A stretch of DNA of 64,000 nt, from contig CAYWXK010000008.1 of NCBI GenBank assembly GCA_964462515.1, positions 1 through 64,000 on the forward strand. The letters run 5' to 3'. Positions 44,697-52,845 of the stretch are shown here, one piece after another. The notes below the pieces were generated by a model, which was not told the origin of the DNA, searched no databases, and saw only the letters and a program-made list of their open reading frames with translations. The stretch's first letter is position 1. Every line of letters begins with the position of its first letter. Source of the stretch: CAYWXK01 sp964462515. Its GTDB lineage: Bacteria; Planctomycetota; Phycisphaerae; Sedimentisphaerales; Anaerobacaceae. Both the position numbers and the translations under genes were made by a program.

Positions 44697-46460
44697 TTAG
44701 AATAGACCTTGAACCTTCCCTGTCTCGACATCGACATCAATCCGGCGAAAGGCAGGGTCCGAGCTGGTCCCGGGCATTAACTTAATCGCCCCTGCTACCG
44801 GCACAATAAAGCCGGCGCCCTTATAGACCAGAATATCACGAATAGGAAGCTCCCAATTCTTGGGTCTGCCCTTCACATCAGGGTCGTGCGACAAACTAAG
44901 GTGCGTCTTGACCATACAGGTTCCCAGAGTCTTGCTCGCAGGGTCTGCCTCCATCGCCTTGGCTTTTTCCAAAGCCACATCGGTGTAAGTTACTCCATTG
45001 GCCCCATAAACCTCCCTGGCAATCAGCTCGATGCGCTTTCTGAGGGGGGTTTGCAAATCATAAAGGAGCTTGAAGCTGTTCTTTTCGTTGCAGGCTTCAA
45101 CGACCGCTTCTGCCAGCTCAATTGCACCTTCGCCGCCTTTGAGCCAGTGTTCGGATACCGCAGCCAGGGCTCCGTTCTGTTCCGCAATTTTCTTCACGAG
45201 CTTTATCTCCGACTCGGTGTCGGTGTGAAAACTGTTTACACAAACTACCGGCCGAACCCCGCTTTTCTTCACTGTCTCGATATGTGCAACAAGATTGTCA
45301 CAACCCTTTTCAACCAGCTCAAGATTTTCGCTGGTATATTCCCCACTTAAAGGGATACCGGGCTTGACGGTAGGGCCGCCGCCGTGCATCTTAAGAGCGC
45401 GAATAGTGGCGACTATGACAACGGCATTTGGTTTCAAGCCGGACATACGACACTTTATATTCCAGAACTTCTCAAAACCAATATCGGCGCCGAAACCGCT
45501 CTCAGTTATATGATAATCGCCCGACCTTGTCCCAATCATATCGGCAATGATTGAGCTTTGACCGACAGCAATATTCGCAAATGGGCCTGCGTGCACAAAT
45601 ACAGGTTGACCTTCAATCGTCTGCAGCAGATTCGGATTTATCGCATCGACCATCCAGGCCGTCATAGCGCCATCGACATCAAGGTCGGCAGCAGTAACTT
45701 CTCCGCCCTTTTTATCATAAGCAACAACGATTCTGGCGATACGCTCTCGCAAATCCTTCAAATCCCTGGCAACCGCCAGTATTGCCATTATCTCACTGGA
45801 GACAGTGATTTGAAAACCCGAGTCCATCTCATAGCCGTCCATTTTGTCGCCCCGACCGATTCTGATGTCACGCAGCGACTGAGCACAGAAATCCATCGCC
45901 CATTTCATTTGGACCTGCTGCGGGTCAATATCAAGACGCTTCAGGCCGATTTTTGCCAGGCGCTGGTCGTCATAATTGCGCTCGTGCTGCAAACGAGAAG
46001 TCAGTGCAACCATAGCAAGATTGTGGGCGTTAGTAACACAATCTATGTCACCTGTCAGCCTGATGGAAAAAGGCGTCAGCGGAATACACTGCGCCAGCCC
46101 GCCGCCTGCCGCCGAACCTTTGATATTGAATGTAGGCCCGCCGCTGGGCTGCCGGATTGCCCCAACAGGATGCTTACCCAACTTTCCTAAACCTTCGACC
46201 AGACCGACTGTGGTGGTCGTTTTTCCCTCGCCCAATGGCGTCGGCGTAATGGCAGTAACATTAATGTACTTGGCTGTGGGAGGACCTTTCAGCCGCGAAA
46301 GAACTTTTTGATAATCGACCTTGGCCAGCCTTCGTCCCATTGGGATTAACTCGTCTTCTTGCAAGCCCATTTCCTTTGCCAGCTGGTTAACAGGCTTCAT
46401 TTTTTCCTCGGCAGCTTCTGCAATCTGCCAATCTTTCAACTTTCTCGGGTCAAGTTTCAT
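44697..46460 (-). CDS. fhs: Formate-tetrahydrofolate ligase
   Basis: 587 residues, slightly longer than the usual 555-560. The ATP-binding motif TPLGEGKTTTTVGL lies near residue 73 and is followed by the family motifs RQPSGGPTFNIKG and FANIAVGQSSIIAD and the ending GAIKLMPGTSSDPAF. It activates formate to formyl-THF with ATP, or runs in reverse to make ATP. RBS AAGGAAG. Neighbours acsE and folD place it in pathway order. Confidence 0.97.
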   Translation of the reverse strand: MKLDPRKLKDWQIAEAAEEKMKPVNQLAKEMGLQEDELIPMGRRLAKVDYQKVLSRLKGPPTAKYINVTAITPTPLGEGKTTTTVGLVEGLGKLGKHPVGAIRQPSGGPTFNIKGSAAGGGLAQCIPLTPFSIRLTGDIDCVTNAHNLAMVALTSRLQHERNYDDQRLAKIGLKRLDIDPQQVQMKWAMDFCAQSLRDIRIGRGDKMDGYEMDSGFQITVSSEIMAILAVARDLKDLRERIARIVVAYDKKGGEVTAADLDVDGAMTAWMVDAINPNLLQTIEGQPVFVHAGPFANIAVGQSSIIADMIGTRSGDYHITESGFGADIGFEKFWNIKCRMSGLKPNAVVIVATIRALKMHGGGPTVKPGIPLSGEYTSENLELVEKGCDNLVAHIETVKKSGVRPVVCVNSFHTDTESEIKLVKKIAEQNGALAAVSEHWLKGGEGAIELAEAVVEACNEKNSFKLLYDLQTPLRKRIELIAREVYGANGVTYTDVALEKAKAMEADPASKTLGTCMVKTHLSLSHDPDVKGRPKNWELPIRDILVYKGAGFIVPVAGAIKLMPGTSSDPAFRRIDVDVETGKVQGLF

Positions 46461-46504
46461 AAGTCTTCCTTTAATTCACAGTCCTTTCATTTTCAAAACC
46501 GCCA

Positions 46505-47329
46505 CTACCTGTTCATTGAGGCATATACTTTTAAGAAGGAATCCGAATATATCTGTTTATTCATCAGCATCTCAGCCGTTGCCAGCTCATTCATTAAATT
46601 TTCATCCAGCACATCGAGAATTGCTGAATCCAGACCGTGCGAAACCGCCATTGCTAAAAACACGCGGTTTATCAAGCTTCTTTCCGTCGCCCCCTGTGAA
46701 ATGTTCGACAGGCCCAATGTGATATGAGGCGAAGGGTCGGAAAGATATTTTATCTGGTCTATCGCTGATAAGATATTGCCGGGCTGAACCTGAGCGTTTG
46801 GCACCTTGACCGGCAGAACAATCGGGTCAATAAGCAGCCGTTGACTTCCAAAACCTTTTTCAATCGCCTTTGACACAATCTCTGCGGCTATAGCCACCCG
46901 GTTATCAATATCTTGAGGCACACCGTTTTTATCCATCGTAAGAGCAATGATACTCGCTTTCGGCCCTGCCTGCTGTGCCATTTCTATGAATTTATCCAAT
47001 ACCTCTTCATCGGTTTTCTTATTCAACGGCGTCGAATTCAGAATGACCCCATTTTCAGCATTGATGACCTTTAATCCTGCCTTGATAACGTTTGATTTTT
47101 GCGAATCGAGACACAATGGCGTAGAGCAATTTTGTTGAATGGTCTCAACCAGCCACTGTATTGCTCCTTCCTGGTCTGCCGCAGCCGTCCCTACATTTAC
47201 GTCCAGATATGTAGCGCCTGCCTCAGTCTGCTTTTTGGCCAGGTCCCAAATAACCTTTTTATCTTTGTCCGCTATGGCTTGTTTAACATCGGTGAACATT
47301 CCATTGATTCGTTCTGCTATTATTATCAT
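46505..47329 (-). CDS. acsE: Methyl-THF:corrinoid/iron-sulfur protein methyltransferase
   Basis: About 274 residues of the pterin-binding TIM-barrel family. It starts MIIIAERINGMFTDV, with ATYLDVNVGT, LCLDSQKSNVIKAGL and TLGLSNISQGATER, all as in AcsE. It moves the methyl group from methyl-THF to the cobalt of AcsCD. The ATG near 47329, with AAGGTGG upstream, is better than the in-frame TTG at 47380. It lies between fhs and acsD. Confidence 0.95.
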   Translation of the reverse strand: MIIIAERINGMFTDVKQAIADKDKKVIWDLAKKQTEAGATYLDVNVGTAAADQEGAIQWLVETIQQNCSTPLCLDSQKSNVIKAGLKVINAENGVILNSTPLNKKTDEEVLDKFIEMAQQAGPKASIIALTMDKNGVPQDIDNRVAIAAEIVSKAIEKGFGSQRLLIDPIVLPVKVPNAQVQPGNILSAIDQIKYLSDPSPHITLGLSNISQGATERSLINRVFLAMAVSHGLDSAILDVLDENLMNELATAEMLMNKQIYSDSFLKVYASMNR

Positions 47330-47353
47330 AACAACCACCTTCTTTTTCCAATC

Positions 47354-47447
47354 CCGCCAAACACATATTTTTGCCATCAAGACACAAAGACACCAAGTTT
47401 TTTTAATTTATAATTTCTTTGTGACTTCGTGACTTCGTGGCAATTTT
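47354..47447. repeat. GACACAAAG/CTTTGTG palindromic repeat, acsD-acsE gap
   Basis: Second full copy of the 90-bp repeat found at 44603-44694, including the AAACACATATTTTTGCC leader and the TTCTTTGTGACTTCGTG arm. It spans the acsD end to the acsE start. Confidence 0.7.
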
Positions 47448-48406
47448 TAACTTTTCCATACCTGATTGATGAAATTTTTAACCGTAGCTACTGCCCTCGG
47501 ATGGCGCATACGAATTATATCGACACCGGCCTGCAACAGACATATAGCAGTTGCAGCTTCCCACATCGGCCCGCGGTCCCGAGCCTGTCCCCAGCCCGGT
47601 GCATTTACAAGTTTAGCCTCCTTGGCTCGCCAGGATTCGTATCCGACATCACAGATAACCGGCATCGCCATCATTTTGTCGCCGCCAAGCGCAGCAAGCC
47701 GCTGACGCTCCTGAATTGAATACGCATATTCTATGCCGTAACCCAGCGCCCCGGTCGCCTGAAATGTCACTATTCGTTCCAGTGGAAAGCCCATATCGGA
47801 AACCAGGATATTGACCTGCTTGGCGATATTGATATCCAATGGCGCCTGGGTTATAAGATGATGGCCATCAGCTAATGCAACAGCAGTCAGCGATTTGTAA
47901 TTATCCTCCGTAACCGTTCCGATAAGGCAGTTTTCGCCTTTTGCAGCCTGGCTTACCTTCGGCATAACCTGGTTATCTTTTTCATCATTCCCGCAGCCCC
48001 ACAATATAAGCGGCACACTAACTGCCTTCAGCACCTCCTGGGTAACTTTAACGGCGTGTGCGGCATCCTTGTTTGCCTTATCCGGGTGAATACCATCGAA
48101 CTTTATACAAATTAACTCGGCTCCAAATTCATTCACACATTTTTTGGCCCAATCGACCGGACTACCGAGCACATCTCTATATGGCTCGGCTAAAGCATCA
48201 GGCCAATCTTCCGGTTTGCTATCGAGAACATCCATAGCGATAACCGGTTTCTGGCCGACATCTCCAATAGAGCCGCCATAAACAACATTGCATGCTCCGC
48301 CTACAGTTACTGTTGAGCTTCGCGTGCCGCCTTTCTCTTTTGTCGCACCGAGTGTAACACGGTTCACACAGCCGGTAAAACCTTCAGCAATCTCAGGAAC
48401 TGCCAT
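47447..48406 (-). CDS. acsD: Corrinoid/iron-sulfur protein small subunit
   Basis: 319 residues, the CdhD/AcsD TIM-barrel family. Family features seen are GGTRSSTVTVGG, PVIAMDVLDSKPEDWP, CIKFDGIHPDK, PLILWGCGNDEKDN and TFQATGALGYGIEYAYSI. With AcsC it forms the methyl carrier between AcsE and acetyl-CoA synthase. RBS GGAGAATT. The acsC partner is separated by a CooC gene and an AcsV-like gene. Confidence 0.95.
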   Translation of the reverse strand: MAVPEIAEGFTGCVNRVTLGATKEKGGTRSSTVTVGGACNVVYGGSIGDVGQKPVIAMDVLDSKPEDWPDALAEPYRDVLGSPVDWAKKCVNEFGAELICIKFDGIHPDKANKDAAHAVKVTQEVLKAVSVPLILWGCGNDEKDNQVMPKVSQAAKGENCLIGTVTEDNYKSLTAVALADGHHLITQAPLDINIAKQVNILVSDMGFPLERIVTFQATGALGYGIEYAYSIQERQRLAALGGDKMMAMPVICDVGYESWRAKEAKLVNAPGWGQARDRGPMWEAATAICLLQAGVDIIRMRHPRAVATVKNFINQVWKS

Positions 48407-48430
48407 CTCTAATTCTCCAATCTTCTAACT

Positions 48431-49204
48431 TTATCTACTCTGTATCTTGCCTTTTGAACATTTAAGGTTCAGTTTCTCCTCAAATATCTTCGAGACAGCC
48501 AACCAAGAAGGACTATTTTCGTCTATGTCAAAGACCGTTTTGCCCTGCATTGAAGCATCGAAAACCGCACGGTCCACAGGGACATAACCAAAAGTCTCTA
48601 TCTCATCTAATCTCTCCTCGCAAGCAGAAATATCCTCAACCTTATTCCATATAACGCCAATTTCTTTTATAGATACAGGCAATCTTTTTGCAAGCTCAAA
48701 AATCCTCTCGGCTGTGTCCACACCCAGCGAAGTCGGCTCTGTTACGATACATAATATGTCAACATTATTTGTGGTCCTGCGGGACAGGTGCTCCATCCCC
48801 GCCTCGTTATCTATAATTACATACTCATATTGTGAACTTAATTTATCCAGAAACTGTCGCAGGATATTATTCACTGCACAATAGCAGCCCGGCCCTTCAG
48901 GCCTGCCCATAACAAGCAAATCAAACCCATCAGCCTCAGTTAATGCTTTTTGAATATCGTATTCAAGCGACCGAAGCCTATCGGTGCCCGTATTAGTAGG
49001 CGTTTTGGCCCGCGCATCCTCACGAATATCAGCGATAGTGCCGACCGGCTGAACTCCCAACATCGAGCCAAGACACGAATTAGGGTCGGCATCCACTGCA
49101 AGTATAGCCCCCCCACCTCCCCTTTTCAGCAGTCTTACAATCATCGCGGCTATGGTCGTTTTGCCTGACCCGCCCTTTCCGCCTATCGCAATTGTTTTCG
49201 CCAT
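48431..49204 (-). CDS. cooC: CooC/AcsF-type nickel-insertion ATPase
   Basis: 257 residues, a MinD/ParA-like P-loop ATPase. Deviant Walker A GGKGGSGKTTIAAMI is at the start, and the CooC metal-site motif PGCYCAVNN with its CxC lies near residue 105. Such ATPases insert nickel into CODH or acetyl-CoA synthase. It lies between acsD and the AcsV-like gene. A second homologue is found at 60937-61746 beside the CooF-like ferredoxin. Confidence 0.92.
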   Translation of the reverse strand: MAKTIAIGGKGGSGKTTIAAMIVRLLKRGGGGAILAVDADPNSCLGSMLGVQPVGTIADIREDARAKTPTNTGTDRLRSLEYDIQKALTEADGFDLLVMGRPEGPGCYCAVNNILRQFLDKLSSQYEYVIIDNEAGMEHLSRRTTNNVDILCIVTEPTSLGVDTAERIFELAKRLPVSIKEIGVIWNKVEDISACEERLDEIETFGYVPVDRAVFDASMQGKTVFDIDENSPSWLAVSKIFEEKLNLKCSKGKIQSR

Positions 49205-49219
49205 ATCAAATTTTCTCCG

Positions 49220-49328
49220 GTGGCACGGCCATCCCTTCGACTACGCTCAGGACAAGCTTGGCCGTGTATTCACCCCGTTTAGAAATAAAATTTCTAACGG
49301 GGTTCACGGGCTGGAAGCCCCTCCCACC
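49220..49328. repeat. Composite intergenic repeat (GTGGCACGGCCAT type)
   Basis: It contains GTGGCACGGCCAT, CTTCGACTACGCTCAGGAC, TTGGCCGTGT and CACGGGCTGGAAGCC. A CCCCGTTAG-type hairpin (near 49274-49303) is inserted in its middle. Related to 52750-52840. The end of the AcsV-like gene reads into it. Confidence 0.7.
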
Positions 49329-51226
49329 TTCACTGATGGAAACAGCGACAAATCCGTATGCGGCAGGAAACTGGCCCTGATAAATTCATCCATATACTTC
49401 GGATGGCTCATCAAATCAAAATATGTCATACTCTGGGCAATCTTTTCAGCGGTCTTGAGAGCCTTGCGACTCAACAAAACCGTCTTTGCTCCTGCAATGG
49501 ATGTATTTCCCACAAAGTGAATCTTCTCCACCGGCACATCGGGCAGCATTCCGATAGCAACAGCGTGCCGAACATTCAGAAAATTTCCAAATCCGCCGGC
49601 TAAATAAATTCCTTCCAAATCTTCCGTTTTTGTCTGGGTGGACTCCATCAACACTCTTATTGCGGCAAAAACTCCCGCCTTGGAACGGACTAAATTATCG
49701 ATATCCGGCTGGGTAATTACTATCTCCTGTCGGCCGTTCCCACCTTTCACCAGTTGAAACTGCAACCCATCCTCGCCTTCTGTTACCCGATACTTACCAT
49801 TGGTCCCGAAACGCCCCGTCCGGTCTATGATTCCATTTCTAAATAATTCGGCAATTGTATCCAATAAGCCCGACCCGCATATTCCAACCGGGCGGCTGCC
49901 GCCTATCGTCTTAAACTCAACAGCCCCATTCCCCAGAATCGTCATCTTCTCAATTGCACCTGCCCCCGCTCTCATACCGTGTTTAACCCCGCTGCCCTCA
50001 AACGCAGGCCCTGCCGAGCTCGAAGCGCAAACCAGCCAGTCTCGATTACCCAGAACCACTTCGCCATTTGTCCCGATATCAGCAAAAAGTGAGATGCCCT
50101 TTCTGGTATAAATTCGCGTTGTCAATACGCCCGCTACTACGTCACTACCCACGTATGCAGCAACGCTCGGCAGGCAGTATAATAAACCTCGCTTATTGAT
50201 TTGAATGCCTGCCTCCGCTGCACGGATTGGCGGAATAAAACCGGCTGAAGCAACGTATGGTTCTCTGCGAATTCGCGTCGGGTCTAAATTCAATAAAAAA
50301 TGCAGCATCGCTGTATTGCCGGCACAAACAATCGTGGTAATATCCTGCAAATCAATTCTCTGTCTTTCTGCCAGTGTTACTATCAGATTATTGACATCTC
50401 CGACAAGGCGGTTCTGCATCTCGTCAAACGCATTATTTTCCTCGGCGTAGATAATCCGGCGTATATAATCATCTCCGAAATTTATCTGGCTGTTATATGT
50501 AGCCTCCGTGTCTATCGTAGTAGCTTTTGTTAAGTCAACAAGATGGACAACCACAGTGGTTGTCCCCAGGTCAACAGCCACAGCAAAATTCTTTTCAGAA
50601 TGGTTGCCTGCCTCAACCTCGATAACTTCGGTGGTCTCTCCTCGGCGGCCTATCGTTACCGTAACCTTGTAGCCGCAGCTTGTCAGCACTCCGGAAAGTT
50701 TTTGAAGGATTCTGTAACCGGTCTGCATTATTGGAGCATCAATCCGCTCACGTATTGCCAGGTATAAACGCTCGTGGTCAGCGGTATGGTCCCGAACGCT
50801 CGGCGGAGTAATTTCAAGATATAACTTTTGCACCAGCGGGTCAAACTTAAACACCCCTGCTTCCACCTCACCGGCAAGCTCACTGAACCTGTGGGCATCG
50901 GAATCCATCAGTATTTGACTTGTCTCCAGAGTGTGAAACTTTGGGATAGTTACAGTCATATCAGAAAGGACCGTGGTCTGGCAGGCCAAAACAATATTCT
51001 CCCTCACTTCATTTGGAGTAAGTAACGCGGTGGGCTTACCTTGAAATTGCCCTTCATCAATTACTATTTTGCACTTACCGCAATAGCCATCCCCTCCGCA
51101 GATACTGCTTACGTAAATCCCCGCTTTATTAGCTGCCTCAAGTAGGACTGTCCCCGCCGGAACCTCTACCCTCAGCCCGCTCGGCTCAAATCGCACCAGA
51201 CACTTTTTTTTCTTAGCATCATCCAT
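49304..51226 (-). CDS. acsV: AcsV/RamA-like corrinoid protein reactivator (2Fe-2S, ASKHA fold)
   Basis: 640 residues. An N-terminal 2Fe-2S ferredoxin domain (Cys in ICGGDGYCGKCK and VLACQT) is followed by a linker and an ASKHA ATPase-like domain with AVDLGTTTVVVHLVD, FADIGTNGEVVLG and IYLAGGFGNFL. Proteins of this type return inactive Co(II) corrinoid protein to Co(I) using ATP. It lies directly after acsC. The last residues (VGGASSP) and the stop are read from the composite repeat at 49220-49328, so the natural C-terminus has been replaced or extended. Confidence 0.9.
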   Translation of the reverse strand: MDDAKKKKCLVRFEPSGLRVEVPAGTVLLEAANKAGIYVSSICGGDGYCGKCKIVIDEGQFQGKPTALLTPNEVRENIVLACQTTVLSDMTVTIPKFHTLETSQILMDSDAHRFSELAGEVEAGVFKFDPLVQKLYLEITPPSVRDHTADHERLYLAIRERIDAPIMQTGYRILQKLSGVLTSCGYKVTVTIGRRGETTEVIEVEAGNHSEKNFAVAVDLGTTTVVVHLVDLTKATTIDTEATYNSQINFGDDYIRRIIYAEENNAFDEMQNRLVGDVNNLIVTLAERQRIDLQDITTIVCAGNTAMLHFLLNLDPTRIRREPYVASAGFIPPIRAAEAGIQINKRGLLYCLPSVAAYVGSDVVAGVLTTRIYTRKGISLFADIGTNGEVVLGNRDWLVCASSSAGPAFEGSGVKHGMRAGAGAIEKMTILGNGAVEFKTIGGSRPVGICGSGLLDTIAELFRNGIIDRTGRFGTNGKYRVTEGEDGLQFQLVKGGNGRQEIVITQPDIDNLVRSKAGVFAAIRVLMESTQTKTEDLEGIYLAGGFGNFLNVRHAVAIGMLPDVPVEKIHFVGNTSIAGAKTVLLSRKALKTAEKIAQSMTYFDLMSHPKYMDEFIRASFLPHTDLSLFPSVKVGGASSP

Positions 51227-51356
51227 ACATTAAGAAAATTCTAAATACTAATATCTAAACCCTAAACAAATTCAAATGACCGAAATACTAAACCCTAAAC
51301 GTTTTGCACATTTGAATTTCGATATTGTTTAGTATTTAGGATTCAGGATTTAGGAT
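51227..51356. repeat. Long imperfect palindrome between acsC and acsV
   Basis: The left arm (ATACTAATATCTAAACCCTA and CAAATTCAAATG) is roughly complementary to the right arm (CATTTGAATTTCG, GTTTAGTATTTAGGAT and CAGGATTTAGGATTTA). No gene is present. It could fold into a long hairpin in the mRNA and affect stability or segmental expression. Confidence 0.65.
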
Positions 51357-52733
51357 TTACTTCCAGACCTCTTGCAGATACTTAGGCAGCATTGAAGATT
51401 CTCTCGGACCGACCATAATCTCCCAGTTGGTAACCTCTTCGAGCTTACCGCTCATTACCGCAACGTAACCAGGAATTATAAGTTTCCTGTGCTTGACCAG
51501 CTCTTCTACGCGGTGTTTGGCCATAGCGTCCGCCACCGTTTTTTCATTGAGTTTATCTCCCGAATAAGCCGTCAATACGCTTGTCCCTTCCGTATCGACC
51601 ACAAGAATATAGCTCGGCACGCGGCTCGCCTCAACATCCGACTCCACAGTATAATAAGTCAGTGAAAAGTTAGTTGTGAACATAAGCGGCGAATCCTTAT
51701 CAGGCTCGCCGACCGTATAAACCTTCGGCTCAACCTGCACAGGTTTCTGCGGGTCGGTAAAGATATTCATCACCGCAGTCAGCATAGGCAAAATAGCAGA
51801 CGGCTCAACGGTATCGACCACGATAATACTGGAATATTTGCAAATCAAGCTAATAGCAACAGCAAGCTGTTTGTCCGCGTCACCATCGGTCATAAACGAT
51901 ATTGCAGGATAACCTAACGGTCGAAATACCTTTTTCAGGGCTAATGCCCGCATCCTTGAAAGGCCATACAACTGGTCCCGAAGACTCATCCCCGCAAGAT
52001 TTAATACAATGTCCTCAACACCCATCGCTTTAATTTTTTCAGTAAGCTCGCAAAGACTTTCGATTGATTCGGCTTTTGCCACAAGGGGACAACCGTTTTC
52101 TTTGGCGATTTTTGCCATTGCATCAGCGGTATCCAATTTAGCCGAGGCAAGTAGAGGAACCACTCCCTCCCTCGACTTTGCTCGGGATGGTGAGCTTGTC
52201 GAACCATTTACTTTCGCCGCCGCTGCTGCCATCGCCTCTGCCGATTCAGTTACCAGAATAAGCGCAAGCGGGCTTGCGCTTTTAACCGCGGCGCAAGTCT
52301 CGGCAAAATTCTTCGATGAGCCACTGTCATTAACAACCGCTATGGCCCTGACCCCAATTTTGGTCCCCACACGCTCAAACTGCAGGGCACTTATGGACTC
52401 AACACGTCGCTTTAAGTCCTCGCCGGCCAGCTTATCCGAAACGGTTACAGCCAGAACCGTAGGATTATGAAACTTCTCTTCGTGTCGGAAAACAACGGTC
52501 TCCTGGCCTATCTGCACCTGATTATCCGAGCTGCCGAATACAACTTTGCGCATCGGCGGAGCCGCAGCAGCCGCAAGCTTCTCCTTCGCCTCCTCCGAAA
52601 CGAAAGGACAATCCTCTAACTTTGCCCGCTTCTGCGCAAGCGCCATAGCAAAGGCAAGGCAGGTAGGCATACCACACTTCTTACAGTTTGTTTTCGGTAA
52701 CAGCTTAAAAATATCTAATCCCGTCAGCGCCAT
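51357..52733 (-). CDS. acsC: Corrinoid/iron-sulfur protein large subunit
   Basis: 458 residues. The N-terminal 4Fe-4S motif has Cys17, 20, 25 and 42 (TNCKKCGMPTCL). The TIM-barrel part includes LALILVTESAEAMAAAAAKV and PLVAKAESIESLCELT. The C-terminal cobamide-binding part ends with VMSGKLEEVTNW. About residues 176-189 (GSTSSPSRAKSREG) do not resemble the family and coincide with a repeat element at 52168-52206 in the DNA. The insertion is in frame and falls in a likely loop, so the protein may remain active. RBS AGAAGGGT precedes the ATG. Confidence 0.94.
   Translation of the reverse strand: MALTGLDIFKLLPKTNCKKCGMPTCLAFAMALAQKRAKLEDCPFVSEEAKEKLAAAAAPPMRKVVFGSSDNQVQIGQETVVFRHEEKFHNPTVLAVTVSDKLAGEDLKRRVESISALQFERVGTKIGVRAIAVVNDSGSSKNFAETCAAVKSASPLALILVTESAEAMAAAAAKVNGSTSSPSRAKSREGVVPLLASAKLDTADAMAKIAKENGCPLVAKAESIESLCELTEKIKAMGVEDIVLNLAGMSLRDQLYGLSRMRALALKKVFRPLGYPAISFMTDGDADKQLAVAISLICKYSSIIVVDTVEPSAILPMLTAVMNIFTDPQKPVQVEPKVYTVGEPDKDSPLMFTTNFSLTYYTVESDVEASRVPSYILVVDTEGTSVLTAYSGDKLNEKTVADAMAKHRVEELVKHRKLIIPGYVAVMSGKLEEVTNWEIMVGPRESSMLPKYLQEVWK
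52168..52206 (+). repeat. Interspersed repeat inserted inside acsC
   Basis: The reverse complement is nearly identical to 42602-42640 (TGGTTCGAC, CTCACCATCCCGAG, AGTCGAGGGA). It is 39 bases long, so the frame of acsC is kept, and it encodes a Ser/Arg-rich stretch. Confidence 0.75.
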
Positions 52734-52749
52734 AATACCCTTCTATCTG

Positions 52750-52840
52750 TGGCACGGCCATCTGGTTCGACTTCACTCACCATCCTGAGTGGAATCGAAG
52801 GACTGGCCGTGTCTTCACGGGCTGGAAGCCCGTGCCACTA
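52750..52840. repeat. Composite intergenic repeat, acsB-acsC gap
   Basis: GTGGCACGGCCAT...TGGTTCGACTTCACTCACCA...ACTGGCCGTGT...CACGGGCTGGAAGCCCGTGCCAC. The outer parts are inverted (GTGGCACGG with CCGTGCCAC), giving a hairpin. Same family as 49220-49328 and 42602-42640. Confidence 0.7.
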
Positions 52841-52845
52841 TCCCA

